Numbered from the stretch's first letter, positions 15,776-24,822 are shown. The stretch is DNA of 64,000 nucleotides from Bacteroidota bacterium (GCA_023388315.1 JAEWGM010000033.1:31077-95076); one strand, 5' to 3'. Numbers and translations: made by a program. Notes: generated by a model from the sequence alone, not told the origin.

Positions 15776-17905
15776 TTATTTAATCAAATCTACACGGCCT
15801 TTCACTTCCTCCAATACTTTTCTGGCAATAGAAGAAGAAACTTCTTCGAAGTGCGAGAAAGACATGGTGGAAGTCGCGCGTCCCGAGGTGATGGTACGCA
15901 ACGATGTTACATACCCAAACATTTCGGAAAGCGGCGTTTTCGCTTTTACCACGCGCGCACCAGAACGGTTGGACTCCATGCCTTCAACCTGTCCGCGGCG
16001 TTTGTTCAAGTCAGAAATAACATCTCCCATGCTTTCTTCGGGAGTTACCACTTCAACTTTCATAATGGGCTCCATCAAAACGGGGCCTGCTTTTTCGGCT
16101 GCACTTTTGAACGCTTGCATAGCGCAAATTTCAAACGACAACTGGTCGGAGTCAACCGCGTGGTACGAACCGTCAATCACCGTTACTTTCAGTTTATCCA
16201 GCGCGTAACCGGCAAGCACACCGTTTTTCATCGCGCGTTGGAATCCTTTTTGAATGGAGGGGATGTATTCTTTGGGAATATTACCGCCTTTAACTTCATC
16301 GATGAATTGCAATTCGCCTTCGAAGTCTTTGTCGGCAGGTTCCACGCGAACAATCATATCGGCGTATTTACCGCGACCTCCGGTTTGTTTTTTATACGTT
16401 TCGCGCAATTCAACAGGTTTGGTAATGGCTTCTTTGTAAGAAACTTGCGGACGGCCTTGGTTGGCTTCCACCTTGAATTCGCGTTTCAAACGGTCGATAA
16501 TAATTTCCAAGTGCAACTCACCCATTCCCGAAATAACGGTTTGTCCGGTTTCTTCATCGGTTTTAACGGTAAATGTGGGGTCTTCTTCGGAAAGTTTGGC
16601 CAAACCGGTTGACAGTTTATCCAAGTCTTTCTGTGTTTTGGGTTCCACCGCGATACCAATTACGGGATCGGGGAAGTCCATAGATTCGAGCACAATGGGG
16701 TGTGCTTCATCGCACAAGGTGTCTCCGGTGCGAATGTCTTTAAAACCAACGCCCGCGCCAATATCGCCACATCCGATAAATTCTTTCGGATTTTGCTTGC
16801 TGGAGTGCATTTGGAATAAACGTGAAATACGCTCTTTCTTTTGCGAACGCGGATTATACACATAAGAACCGGCATCTAATTCTCCGGAATAAACACGGAA
16901 AAAGCAAAGACGGCCTACATATGGGTCGGTGGCAATTTTAAACGCCAACGCGCACATGGGCTCGCTGGGATCGGGATGACGCACAATTTCTTTGTTAGGA
17001 TCGCGAGGGTCTGTACCCACAATAGCGTCTGTGTCCATCGGGCTTGGCAAATACGCGCAAACAGCGTTCAACAATGTTTGCACCCCTTTGTTTTTAAATG
17101 ATGAGCCGCAAATAACGGGGTTCATCTCCATTGACAAGGTGCCTTTTCTGATGGCTGTTCTGATTTCCTCTTCCGTGATTGAGTCGGGATCATCGAAGAA
17201 TTTCTCCATCAACGCGTCATCGAACTCGGCGATGGTTTCGAGCATTTTCTCACGCCATTCTTGGGCTTCTGCCAATAATTCGGCGGGGATTTCCGTTACG
17301 TCGTAATCGGCGCCCATAGTTTCGTCGTGCCAATAAAGGGCTTTCATTGTCACCAAGTCAACCACTCCTTTGAAGCTTTCTTCGGCGCCAATGGGTATTT
17401 GAATGGGGCACGGCGTTGCGCCCAATACTTCTTTTAATTGACGAACCACATCGAAAAAGTTAGCCCCCGAACGGTCCATTTTATTCACATAGGCAATGCG
17501 GGGTACTTTGTATTTGTCGGCTTGGCGCCAAACGGTTTCCGATTGGGGTTCAACACCTCCCACCGCGCAAAAGGCGGCCACAGCTCCGTCAAGAATACGC
17601 AATGAGCGCTCTACCTCTACGGTAAAGTCAACGTGCCCCGGAGTGTCAATCAAGTTAATTTTATACGTTTGGCCATCATATTTCCAACTGGTGGTGGTTG
17701 CGGCCGAGGTAATGGTAATACCACGCTCCTGCTCTTGTTCCATCCAGTCCATTGTTGCGGCGCCATCGTGCACTTCCCCAATTTTATGGGTCAATCCGGT
17801 ATAGAACAAAATACGTTCAGACGTGGTTGTTTTACCGGCATCGATGTGCGCCATAATGCCAAGATTTCGTGTATATTTTAATGTATCTTTTGAACCTTTA
17901 CTCAT
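15776..17905 (-). CDS. fusA: Translation elongation factor EF-G
   Basis: 709 residues (E. coli 704). The GTPase domain has G1 AHIDAGKTT (19-27), switch II DTPGHVDFTVEVERS and G4 NKMDR. Domain II, domain III and the S5-like domain IV (RGKYADMIVRVEP, HAVDSDQLSFEICAM) follow, and domain V ends it. EF-G drives translocation and, with RRF, ribosome recycling. Its place between rpsG (18 bp) and rpsJ matches the str operon, with tuf absent. Confidence 0.98.
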   Translation of the reverse strand: MSKGSKDTLKYTRNLGIMAHIDAGKTTTSERILFYTGLTHKIGEVHDGAATMDWMEQEQERGITITSAATTTSWKYDGQTYKINLIDTPGHVDFTVEVERSLRILDGAVAAFCAVGGVEPQSETVWRQADKYKVPRIAYVNKMDRSGANFFDVVRQLKEVLGATPCPIQIPIGAEESFKGVVDLVTMKALYWHDETMGADYDVTEIPAELLAEAQEWREKMLETIAEFDDALMEKFFDDPDSITEEEIRTAIRKGTLSMEMNPVICGSSFKNKGVQTLLNAVCAYLPSPMDTDAIVGTDPRDPNKEIVRHPDPSEPMCALAFKIATDPYVGRLCFFRVYSGELDAGSYVYNPRSQKKERISRLFQMHSSKQNPKEFIGCGDIGAGVGFKDIRTGDTLCDEAHPIVLESMDFPDPVIGIAVEPKTQKDLDKLSTGLAKLSEEDPTFTVKTDEETGQTVISGMGELHLEIIIDRLKREFKVEANQGRPQVSYKEAITKPVELRETYKKQTGGRGKYADMIVRVEPADKDFEGELQFIDEVKGGNIPKEYIPSIQKGFQRAMKNGVLAGYALDKLKVTVIDGSYHAVDSDQLSFEICAMQAFKSAAEKAGPVLMEPIMKVEVVTPEESMGDVISDLNKRRGQVEGMESNRSGARVVKAKTPLSEMFGYVTSLRTITSGRATSTMSFSHFEEVSSSIARKVLEEVKGRVDLIK

Positions 17906-17923
17906 CTTTTTTACCTCTATCTG

Positions 17924-18400
17924 TTAAAATCTGAAATGTGCAAAAGCTCTGTTTGCTTCTGCCATACGATGCATATCTTCTTTACGTTTGAATGATCCGC
18001 CTTGTCCGTTGTACGCATCAACAATTTCAGCCGCCAATTTGTCGGCCATTGTTTTGCCTCCTCTTTTGCGCGAAAAGAGTATGAGGTTTTTCATTGAGAT
18101 GGATTCTTTTCTGTCGGGGCGAATTTCTGTAGGTACTTGAAATGTTGCACCGCCAACACGGCGTGACTTCACTTCAACTTGTGGTGTAATATTATCCAAT
18201 GCGGCTTTCCATATTTCGAGGGCCGATTTTTCTTCGTTTGGCAATTTAGCCTTTACAGTTTCCAACGCGGAATAGAAAATATCGAAGGAGATGCTTTTCT
18301 TTCCGTCGAACATAAGGTGGTTAACAAACTTTGTTACCCTTACATCACCATAAACCGGATCCGGGAGGATCTGTCTTTTTTTTGGTTTTGACTTTCTCAT
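17924..18400 (-). CDS. rpsG: 30S ribosomal protein S7
   Basis: 158 residues, the length usual outside the enterobacteria. It starts MRKSKPKKRQILPDPVYGDVRVTKFVNHLM and has the beta-hairpin VEVKSRRVGGATFQVPTEIRPDR that contacts E-site tRNA. S7 organises the 30S head. It lies 160 bp downstream of rpsL; that gap has no ORF, only a short pair of TTTGGC/TTTAGC words near 18424-18438. Confidence 0.98.
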   Translation of the reverse strand: MRKSKPKKRQILPDPVYGDVRVTKFVNHLMFDGKKSISFDIFYSALETVKAKLPNEEKSALEIWKAALDNITPQVEVKSRRVGGATFQVPTEIRPDRKESISMKNLILFSRKRGGKTMADKLAAEIVDAYNGQGGSFKRKEDMHRMAEANRAFAHFRF

Positions 18401-18560
18401 TGTTTAATAAATTTCGTGTTGTGTTTGGCTGCCTTTAGCTGTCTTCAACGATTCCGCCGAATCATTTACTCAACCTATCATAAGTAGCGTATTCCAAATA
18501 TTTCAACAACAATTATACATTTACTTTGTTTTAAAATTTACTGCTTCGGGTTATCTATGA

Positions 18561-18950
18561 TTATTTTTTAGCCGAACCAGCTTTAGGACGTTTAGCCCCA
18601 TACTTAGAGCGACGTTGTGTACGCCCGCTTACACCGGCTGTATCCAACGTGCCACGCACAATGTGATAACGCACACCCGGCAAGTCTTTTACACGGCCTC
18701 CGCGAACAAGCACAATGGAGTGCTCTTGCAGGTTGTGCCCTTCGCCCGGAATGTATGCATTCACTTCCTTTGAGTTAGTTAAACGTACACGTGCCACCTT
18801 TCTCATCGCTGAGTTTGGTTTTTTGGGAGTTGTTGTGTACACTCTCACGCACACACCGCGACGCTGCGGACAAGAGTCCAACGCCGGCGATTTGCTTTTC
18901 TCCGTAAGTACGTTACGTCCTTTTCTTACTAATTGTTGAATTGTAGGCAT
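18561..18950 (-). CDS. rpsL: 30S ribosomal protein S12
   Basis: 129 residues (E. coli 124). First gene of the operon. It starts MPTIQQLVRKGRNVLTEKSK; the decoding-site loops TTTPKKPNSAMRKVARV and YIPGEGHNLQEHSIVLVRGGRVKDLPGVRYH are intact. The lysine corresponding to E. coli Lys42 (KKPNS) is present, so no streptomycin-resistance change is seen there. Confidence 0.98.
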   Translation of the reverse strand: MPTIQQLVRKGRNVLTEKSKSPALDSCPQRRGVCVRVYTTTPKKPNSAMRKVARVRLTNSKEVNAYIPGEGHNLQEHSIVLVRGGRVKDLPGVRYHIVRGTLDTAGVSGRTQRRSKYGAKRPKAGSAKK

Positions 18951-19080
18951 TTTCTACTTTCTTTTTTACTTATTTGTTTTTATGTTTACTATTCAAATTT
19001 TACGTTCAACACGTCAAGCAAGGATACAATAATTCCCTGATTATCACAAAGTAACCTTTTGGTTGAAGTGAAAAACGGCA

Positions 19081-19112
19081 CAAAATTACAAATAATCAGT
19101 AAGATATGCAAA
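19081..19112 (-). promoter_or_regulatory. Bacteroidota-type promoter for the rpsL operon
   Basis: On the minus strand, TTTG (19109-19112) and TAATTTTG (19081-19088) are separated by 20 bp, matching the Bacteroidota sigma-A pattern TTTG-N19-21-TAnnTTTG. Predicted transcription start is near 19074, leaving a leader of about 125 nt before rpsL, with no recognisable riboswitch. Confidence 0.7.
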
Positions 19113-19216
19113 CAATCGGGAATATTTTTGCTCAAAAAATTGGATTAATTTTTTAGCAGAAAAAAATTGTTTCCTATAAAAAATGAAAAAAACAAGGTTC
19201 AGATAAATAATTGAAA

Positions 19217-19224
19217 TATTTTTG
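19217..19224 (+). promoter_or_regulatory. -7 element of the ECF sigma operon
   Basis: TATTTTTG matches TAnnTTTG. No good -33 TTTG is present. It predicts a start near 19231, which rules out the earlier in-frame TTG at 19211 as the sigma start codon and supports the ATG at 19268. Confidence 0.45.
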
Positions 19225-19267
19225 CATATTAGGTGTAACTTTTTTAATTCTCGGCCGTCATTATATA

Positions 19268-19786
19268 ATGAGTAACGATACTTTCCATACGATTATTCTG
19301 CCTTTGAAAGATAAACTCTTCAGGTTTGCATATAGTATTGTTAGAGAACAAACTGAAGCCGAAGACATTACTCAAGACGTGTTGCTGAAACTTTGGGATA
19401 AAAAAGAACTGTGGAACCAAGTTGAAAACTTGGAAGCATATTGCTTCAGAACTACAAGAAATATGGCCATCGATAGGCTTGCCTCCATGGCAATCAGAAA
19501 AAATGAGCGATTTGAGCCGGAAAAGGAAGACCTGTTTTTTGTAGACGAACATTCGCCCTCCCACGAAATGGAACATCGGGAACAAGTCGCGCTGATTGAA
19601 CAAAGCATCGACACACTGCCCGACACGCAGAAAATGGTGTTTCGACTTCGCGAAATAGAAGGGTTGAGCTACCGAAATATTGCCGAAAGTTTAGACATAA
19701 GCGAAGATTTGGTGAAAATAAGCCTTTTCAGGGCACGAAAGAAAATAAAAGAATTATTATCGGGGTATCATAACAATGAATACTGA
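19268..19786 (+). CDS. RNA polymerase sigma factor, ECF type (sigma-70 family)
   Basis: 172 residues from the ATG at 19268 (MSNDTFHT). Region 2 runs about residues 20-85, with the core-binding helix FAYSIVREQTEAEDITQDVLLKLW and the -10-contacting RTTRNMAIDR. Region 4 is at about 115-165 (LPDTQKMVFRLREIEGLSYRNIAE, then DLVKISLFRARKKI), a helix-turn-helix for the -35 region. No region 3, as expected for ECF sigmas. The start of the next gene overlaps its 3' end by 11 bp. The neighbour with one membrane span may control it, but no zinc anti-sigma motif is seen. Confidence 0.93.
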   Translation: MSNDTFHTIILPLKDKLFRFAYSIVREQTEAEDITQDVLLKLWDKKELWNQVENLEAYCFRTTRNMAIDRLASMAIRKNERFEPEKEDLFFVDEHSPSHEMEHREQVALIEQSIDTLPDTQKMVFRLREIEGLSYRNIAESLDISEDLVKISLFRARKKIKELLSGYHNNEY

Positions 19787-20339
19787 ACATATATATACAT
19801 TAATAAATAGGTACTGGAACTGCGAAACATCGGTTGCAGAAGAAGCGGAGTTAAAGGCGTTTTTCTCCGGCAACTCCGTTCCCGATGATTTAAAGCATTA
19901 TATCCCCTTGTTTGGATATGTGGCAAAAGAAAAAGCCGTGTCTCTCAGCGCCGGTTTCGACGCAAAGTTAAACGCTGCCATAGAAGCCAAAGCCACTGAG
20001 AACAAAAATCCGGTGCTACGCGCTTTTGCGCCCTTGTTGCGGATTGCCGCTTCAGTACTTCTGATTTTGGGATTGGGAATAGGTTTATTCTTTATTTCGA
20101 AAGAAAACAACGACAACGCCTATTTTGCCGAGACATCGTCTCAAAGCGTCAACGACGCGCTGCTGGAAGCCGGCCACGCACTGGAAAAATTATCGCACGC
20201 GTTGCAATTGAGCGAGTCGGCATCGATAAAAACCATCCAACACATTGAAGAACTGGATATTGACTGGGCCTCTTTGGATGCTCCGCAGCAACCGGCGAAT
20301 CCTGAAACGGAAACAGAAAACGAAAAAATCAGTTTATGA
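19776..20339 (+). CDS. Single-pass membrane protein, possible anti-sigma partner
   Basis: 187 residues. The N-terminal 80 residues are cytosolic-like and helical, starting MNTEHIYTLINRYWNCETS with an acidic AEEAELKAFF helix. One membrane segment follows at about 88-107 (RIAASVLLILGLGIGLFFIS). The rest is an acidic periplasmic tail. The layout (overlap with an ECF sigma gene, short N-terminal helical domain, one TM) fits an anti-sigma regulator, but no HxxxCxxC zinc motif is present and I do not recognise the family. It overlaps the following gene by 4 bp, so the three genes are likely coupled. Confidence 0.75.
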   Translation: MNTEHIYTLINRYWNCETSVAEEAELKAFFSGNSVPDDLKHYIPLFGYVAKEKAVSLSAGFDAKLNAAIEAKATENKNPVLRAFAPLLRIAASVLLILGLGIGLFFISKENNDNAYFAETSSQSVNDALLEAGHALEKLSHALQLSESASIKTIQHIEELDIDWASLDAPQQPANPETETENEKISL

Positions 20340-20857
20340 TGAAAACGTTACTGCTCATAAGTACTTTGCTTTTTTCCTTATCGGTGTCGGCTGATAACTT
20401 TGTCACCACCTTCATTGATAAGTATGTGGAAGACAAACGCCCCGTAAACAACGTGAACATTGGCAAAACCATGCTCAACGAAATGGCGGAAAACGCCACC
20501 GATGAAGAGCTAAAGAATATGTTTGAAGATTTAAACAGCATTCGCATCATAACCACGGAGAAAAAAAGAGATTCACGCTATTATTTTAAGAAAGCAAACC
20601 AACTGATTAAAGAAGCATATAGCGATTACGAAGAAGTGGTTTCGGTAAATGAACGGAAATCGAAAACGCACGTAATTATGAAAAAATTAGATGACGAAAC
20701 GGAAAACCTTATTCTGATTTCGTTGGACGATAAAGACAAGCTGACCATTCTTTCAGTATCGGGCAAAGTGGATTTCAAATCCTTGGCGAAGCTATCCAAA
20801 TCATTGAAAGATGAAAAAGAGATGACCGAAGATGAACAGCCCGAAGCAGGGGATTAA
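20336..20857 (+). CDS. DUF4252-domain secreted protein
   Basis: 173 residues. A clear signal peptide (MKTLLLISTLLFSLSVSAD) precedes a small alpha-beta domain rich in acidic and lysine residues, resembling the DUF4252 family common in Bacteroidota: an N-terminal helix, IRIITTEK strand, then ENLILISLDDKDKLTILSVSGKVDF strands. The C-terminus is highly acidic. It starts by ATGA overlap with the gene before it. DUF4252 genes often travel with ECF sigma and one-TM genes, as here. Function is unknown; an envelope role is inferred. Confidence 0.75.
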   Translation: MMKTLLLISTLLFSLSVSADNFVTTFIDKYVEDKRPVNNVNIGKTMLNEMAENATDEELKNMFEDLNSIRIITTEKKRDSRYYFKKANQLIKEAYSDYEEVVSVNERKSKTHVIMKKLDDETENLILISLDDKDKLTILSVSGKVDFKSLAKLSKSLKDEKEMTEDEQPEAGD

Positions 20858-20901
20858 ACATACATTATAGTCGAAGATAAATAACTTTTTTCTTTTTTAT
20901 A

Positions 20902-20930
20902 TTTAAACGATGAATAGGCGACCGAACGTG
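20902..20930. repeat. Copy 1 of a 29-bp direct repeat
   Basis: This copy and the one at 21063-21090 are identical except for one base change and one missing base. It also forms the left arm of a 10-bp stem (20913-20922 with 20937-20946, one G-T pair), 55 bp downstream of the DUF4252 gene. Confidence 0.7.
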
Positions 20931-21020
20931 AGTTTAGTCGTCTATTGCTTTTATATATGGGTGAAGTGAATTCCGATTCGCCGTGTTTACGTTCATATGC
21001 ACAAACCCATCCTCCCCAAA

Positions 21021-21060
21021 CAAAAAAAACTCCGCCGAGGGCGGAGTCAGTTCTATTTTC
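21021..21060 (-). terminator. Intrinsic terminator between convergent genes
   Basis: An 8-bp GC-rich stem (21029-21036 with 21040-21047, ACTCCGCC/GGCGGAGT) has a 3-base loop. On the minus strand it is followed by eight T, so it best serves the membrane-Nudix gene; on the plus strand the tail is a weaker TTCTATTTTC, so it may work both ways. Confidence 0.8.
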
Positions 21061-21062
21061 TT

Positions 21063-21090
21063 TTTAAACGATGAATAGGCGACAAACGTG
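21063..21090. repeat. Copy 2 of a 29-bp direct repeat
   Basis: Second copy of the element at 20902-20930, on the same strand. The two copies flank the terminator at 21029-21047. The remainder of the gap 20858-21186 has no ORF. Confidence 0.7.
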
Positions 21091-21186
21091 CCTTTTCAAA
21101 AACACCACAAAGATACTTCTTAAAATAAAATGAAAGAATATTTTTTGTTAATTTTTTAAGGTTGTGTTCTCATAGGCGGCCGTGAA

Positions 21187-22284
21187 TTAACAGGGTTTTG
21201 CAAAGTGTTGATGCGCCAACAAAACCGTATTTTTTAAATATTCATATTCCAGTTCAAGGCATTCGCTAAAAATTCCCGTTCCCATGTTGTCGTCGATCTG
21301 CGCTTCGGTCCACAATTTGCCGTTTTTCAGGTGCAGCGCGTTAAATGCTTCATCATCATTAATATCTGAAACGTAGAGAAAAATCAATCGTTTTGTGTAA
21401 GCGTTTTCAAAAATATACTTCAACAAAAACCGCAAAGGAATATCATCAACACCCGTCTCTTTTCTAATGGCATTATGCACCGCCTCATCCAATTCGTGCT
21501 TAAATTTCATATACTTCTCAAAAGGATAATCCAACTTTCCCGGATCCAATATGCGCGATGGGTCTCTTTTTTTCAGATAAATTTTCCCTTTGTGAATAAG
21601 GGCCACCCGAACCACGGGATGCATGAACTTGTTTTTTAAATCCCGAGTTACCGATTTAGCTACTTTTCCGGTAACGGCACCTTTTTCGTTTACCACGGGA
21701 AGCCATTCTTCGTCATACAACTTCTTATCGAGAATATTTAACCGAATGACTTCCATTATCATAATAACAACGATGAGTATCTGCGCTACGCCCAACGCGA
21801 TGATGCGGTTTGCGGCAGCAACGTACTCATATCCGAAAACGAAAAACAACAAAATAAGCAGCAAATGAATGGATAAGCCATATTGCGATTGAAACGCCAC
21901 CCTGAACGACTCGCTGAGATAGTTTTTGAGAACCAGATTTTCGCTTTTCGCCAATCGATGCACAATCTTCGGCCTAGTAAGCCGCGTGAAAATAATGCTG
22001 AGCACAAAAATTATTTCCACGGCAATGAATATCATAAAGTTACTCAACCGTTGAAAAATAAAAAAAGAGAGAATGAGCGAGATCGCAAAAGTGAAGATAG
22101 AAATATCGTATATGAGGCGGCTATACCTTTTCACCACAAAATAGCCCACCACCGATAACGCCAATCCAATCAACAGAGCTATGCGTGTGTCAATCAGCCC
22201 CAGAATAAGTGAAAAGACGAGCAGTGGTGTGAGCCCGAATGCAGGATTTCTTAATATTTTATGTATGCCGGATGAATCTCCCAT
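21187..22284 (-). CDS. Polytopic membrane protein with C-terminal degenerate Nudix domain
   Basis: 365 residues. The first 185 contain about six membrane segments (PLLVFSLILGLIDT, ALLIGLALSVVGYFVV, ISIFTFAISLILSFFIF, IAVEIIFVLSIIF, LLILLFFVFGYEYV, GVAQILIVVIMIMEVI). From about 195 a Nudix-like domain starts (VVNEKGAVTGKVAKS, HPVVRVALIHKGKIYLKKR). The Nudix box core RExxEExG is replaced by a sequence ending AIRKETGV, keeping only one of the usual acidic residues; hydrolase activity is doubtful and a binding role is more likely. It stands alone, with its own terminator. Family not firmly recognised beyond this fold assignment. Confidence 0.75.
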   Translation of the reverse strand: MGDSSGIHKILRNPAFGLTPLLVFSLILGLIDTRIALLIGLALSVVGYFVVKRYSRLIYDISIFTFAISLILSFFIFQRLSNFMIFIAVEIIFVLSIIFTRLTRPKIVHRLAKSENLVLKNYLSESFRVAFQSQYGLSIHLLLILLFFVFGYEYVAAANRIIALGVAQILIVVIMIMEVIRLNILDKKLYDEEWLPVVNEKGAVTGKVAKSVTRDLKNKFMHPVVRVALIHKGKIYLKKRDPSRILDPGKLDYPFEKYMKFKHELDEAVHNAIRKETGVDDIPLRFLLKYIFENAYTKRLIFLYVSDINDDEAFNALHLKNGKLWTEAQIDDNMGTGIFSECLELEYEYLKNTVLLAHQHFAKPC

Positions 22285-22423
22285 TTTATAAACACCTTCT
22301 TTGTAGTACTAAGCCGAAGCTCCTTAATTATATAACTTCGCCCTTTCCTATAACAATAAGAGGTAAGACATGGTTTATACGAATTTGTCATATTAACAAC
22401 AAAAAGGTGATTTTGTTTGCACA

Positions 22424-22457
22424 AAAAAAGAACTATTGCAAAAATCCATTGCAATAG
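22424..22457 (-). terminator. Intrinsic terminator of the DPP-IV-like gene
   Basis: A perfect 9-bp stem (22433-22441 with 22449-22457, CTATTGCAA/TTGCAATAG) with a 7-nt loop is followed on the minus strand by TTC and seven T. It lies 31 bp beyond the stop codon of the peptidase gene. The rest of the 22285-22487 gap is empty of ORFs. Confidence 0.75.
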
Positions 22458-22487
22458 CTCCTTAATTATGAGGGAAAGACGAGTCCT

Positions 22488-24647
22488 TTAGAGATTGTCC
22501 TTATAAAATCGTATCACCTTTTCATATAAATACTCGCGCGCGTTTCCTCCTGAAATAAAATGGTCTTTATCGGGGAAGTAAAACATATCGAAGTGTTTTC
22601 CGGCAGCAATAAGCGCACGAGAATACTCCACCGCGTTTTGGAAATGCACGTTATCGTCGGCCGTACCGTGAATAAGCAGCAGGTTTCCTTCCAAGTTTTC
22701 GGCAAGTTTCACTGCAGAACCGTTATCGTAACCCGACGCGTTTTGTTGCGGCGTGCGCATAAACCGTTCGGTGTAAACCGTGTCGTAGAAACGCCAATCG
22801 GTAACAGGCGCAATGGCCACGCCGGCTTTAAAGGCTCCGTTTCCGCGGCTCATGCTCATGAGCACGTTGTAACCGCCGTAACTCCACCCCCAAATTCCGA
22901 TGCGCCCGGCGTCCACATACGGTAAGGTGCCCAAATAACGGGCGGCGGCAACCTGATCGTCCGATTCCTGGATGCCCAAATTCATATAAGTGCTTTTGCG
23001 AAACTCCTCGCCTCGGGCGCCGGTTCCACGGCCGTCAACCGATGCCACAACGATATCTTCATTGAGCAACGCGTAATACCAATCCACGCCAAAGCGGTCG
23101 TACACTTGCTGCGAATTGGGGCCACTATATTGAACCATTACCACCGGGTATTTTTTGGAAGGATTGAAGTTTTTCGGCTTCAATATCCAGCCGTTCAATT
23201 TGGTGATGCCATCGGCAGCGTTTACACTAATCCACTCTTTTTGCGGCAATTGTGCAGATGACAGTAGGTTTCTCACCGCTTGATTTTCTTCTAACACCCT
23301 GATTTGTTTTCCGTTGGCATCGTGCAGCGAAATTACGGTGGGCGTTTGAGCGTCTGTCCATCGGTTCACGAAAAATTTTCCATTTTCGCTAAACGAAGCG
23401 GTGTTGAAACCCGATTGTTGCGACAGTTTTTGCGGCTGCCCTTTATCGATATTTATTTTGTAGATGTTTCGTTTTAAAGGGCTTTCATCGGCAGCCGAAT
23501 AAAAAACGTTTCCGCCTTGCGCATCCACTGCCAATAACGCGGTAACGTCGTAATTGCCCGATGTGAGTTGTTTTTGTAACGCGCCCGACAATCCGTAGAT
23601 ATAGATGTGGCTAAAACCGTCTTTTTCCGATACATACGTGAACCTGTCGTTCAAGAAATGGATGGAGTTCAGCCAGTCTGAATCCACATAATATTTATTA
23701 TCTTCTCGTAACACCAATTTTGCCACCGTGGTGCGCGGGCTCACAAAGTACATATCGAAACGGTTTTGGTCGCGGTTCAGCGTCATCACAGCCAATTGGT
23801 CGGCATCGTTGGTGAACTTAATTCGTGGAATATAGCCATCGGTTTCCAACGGAACATCCATGGTGCGCGTGGTGCGTGCTTCAATATCGAATATGCGAAG
23901 TTCCACGGTTGAGTTTTTCTCTCCCGGTTTTGGGTATTTAAATTGATAGTAATCAGGATATAATTGTTGGTTGTATGTTTGGAAAGAAAACTGCTTTACA
24001 TCCGACTCGTTGGTGCGCACGAAAGCCAACAACCGGTTATCGGGCGAAAACTCCATTAACCGTGTGGTGCCGAATTCTTCTTCGTAAACCCAATCGGTGG
24101 CACCGTTAATGATTTTGTTGTTTTCACCGTCTTTGGTTACTTGCGATTCGGTATCGAAATCGAATTTGGTGAGCCAAATATTGTTGTCAATCACGTAGGC
24201 CAGCATTCTGCCATCGGGTGAAAAAGTAGGAATCATTTGTTTTGACGCGTGTTGCGTAAGTTTTCTTACTAGGTTGCGGCGAACATCGTGATAGTAATAA
24301 GTGGCGCGAAATGAGTGGCGATAAATTTGTTCTCGATCGCGATAAACCAAAACCCGGTGTTCATCGGGCCCAACCAAAAAACCTTGGAACGTATCAAAAT
24401 TGCATTCGCGTGCCGTGCGCGTATTGAAAAGCGTGTCAACGGCATTTCCGGTTGCGTAAGCAAATTTTATCACCGCCGTATTTTCGGGATTCATTTGGTA
24501 ATAGTGCATCCCGTCGGCCGACGACTCCATGTGTTTCACTCCCCGGGCAGAGAATTTCCCGCTTACAATATCGTTTAATGTGTAGTTTTGTGCCTGCAGT
24601 GTGAAAAAGCAAGCGCATAAGCAAAGAGATAGAAAAGTTTTCATCAT
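22488..24647 (-). CDS. Dipeptidyl-peptidase IV-like serine peptidase (S9B family)
   Basis: 719 residues. A signal peptide (MKTFLSLCLCACFFTLQAQ) sends it out of the cytoplasm, as for the periplasmic DPP-IV of other Bacteroidota. The N-terminal part is an eight-bladed beta-propeller and contains the double-Glu motif (DWVYEEEFG) that binds the free N-terminus of the substrate. The C-terminal alpha/beta hydrolase domain has the catalytic triad Ser589 (GWSYGG), Asp664 (HGTADDNVH) and His696 (DKDHF). Expected activity: removal of Xaa-Pro or Xaa-Ala dipeptides from peptides. Two adjacent ATGs (24647, 24644) are possible starts. Confidence 0.93.
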   Translation of the reverse strand: MMKTFLSLCLCACFFTLQAQNYTLNDIVSGKFSARGVKHMESSADGMHYYQMNPENTAVIKFAYATGNAVDTLFNTRTARECNFDTFQGFLVGPDEHRVLVYRDREQIYRHSFRATYYYHDVRRNLVRKLTQHASKQMIPTFSPDGRMLAYVIDNNIWLTKFDFDTESQVTKDGENNKIINGATDWVYEEEFGTTRLMEFSPDNRLLAFVRTNESDVKQFSFQTYNQQLYPDYYQFKYPKPGEKNSTVELRIFDIEARTTRTMDVPLETDGYIPRIKFTNDADQLAVMTLNRDQNRFDMYFVSPRTTVAKLVLREDNKYYVDSDWLNSIHFLNDRFTYVSEKDGFSHIYIYGLSGALQKQLTSGNYDVTALLAVDAQGGNVFYSAADESPLKRNIYKINIDKGQPQKLSQQSGFNTASFSENGKFFVNRWTDAQTPTVISLHDANGKQIRVLEENQAVRNLLSSAQLPQKEWISVNAADGITKLNGWILKPKNFNPSKKYPVVMVQYSGPNSQQVYDRFGVDWYYALLNEDIVVASVDGRGTGARGEEFRKSTYMNLGIQESDDQVAAARYLGTLPYVDAGRIGIWGWSYGGYNVLMSMSRGNGAFKAGVAIAPVTDWRFYDTVYTERFMRTPQQNASGYDNGSAVKLAENLEGNLLLIHGTADDNVHFQNAVEYSRALIAAGKHFDMFYFPDKDHFISGGNAREYLYEKVIRFYKDNL

Positions 24648-24728
24648 AAAAAGTTAGACTTTGTATAGTTCTTGTTTCCTTAAAAATATATTGCAAAGTA
24701 ATAATAAAAAGTGTTATAACCGATGCTT

Positions 24729-24736
24729 CAAAAATA
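24729..24736 (-). promoter_or_regulatory. -7 element upstream of the DPP-IV-like gene
   Basis: TATTTTTG on the minus strand, 82 bp before the start codon; no TTTG at the proper distance. It is paired back to back with the plus-strand element at 24777 in a 124-bp divergent promoter region (175 bp to the rseC ATG). Confidence 0.35.
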
Positions 24737-24776
24737 AAAGGTAGCTATAAACTTCTTTTTTCACAAAAATTATGAT

Positions 24777-24784
24777 TACTTTTG
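24777..24784 (+). promoter_or_regulatory. -7 element of the rseC-rnf operon
   Basis: TACTTTTG matches TAnnTTTG. It predicts transcription from about 24791, so the in-frame ATG at 24772 would lie upstream of the transcript and the ATG at 24823 is the likely rseC start. Confidence 0.5.
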
Positions 24785-24822
24785 CACCGTTATTCCGAAA
24801 ACCATTACAAAGCATTGTTTTT

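Noticed and set aside
15698..16612. 304-codon open frame on the plus strand
   Set aside because: Antisense shadow of fusA; no start context or family features.
22318..22469. 14-bp direct repeat AGCTCCTTAATTAT at 22318 and 22456
   Set aside because: Short, A+T-rich and one copy is part of the terminator region; could be chance.
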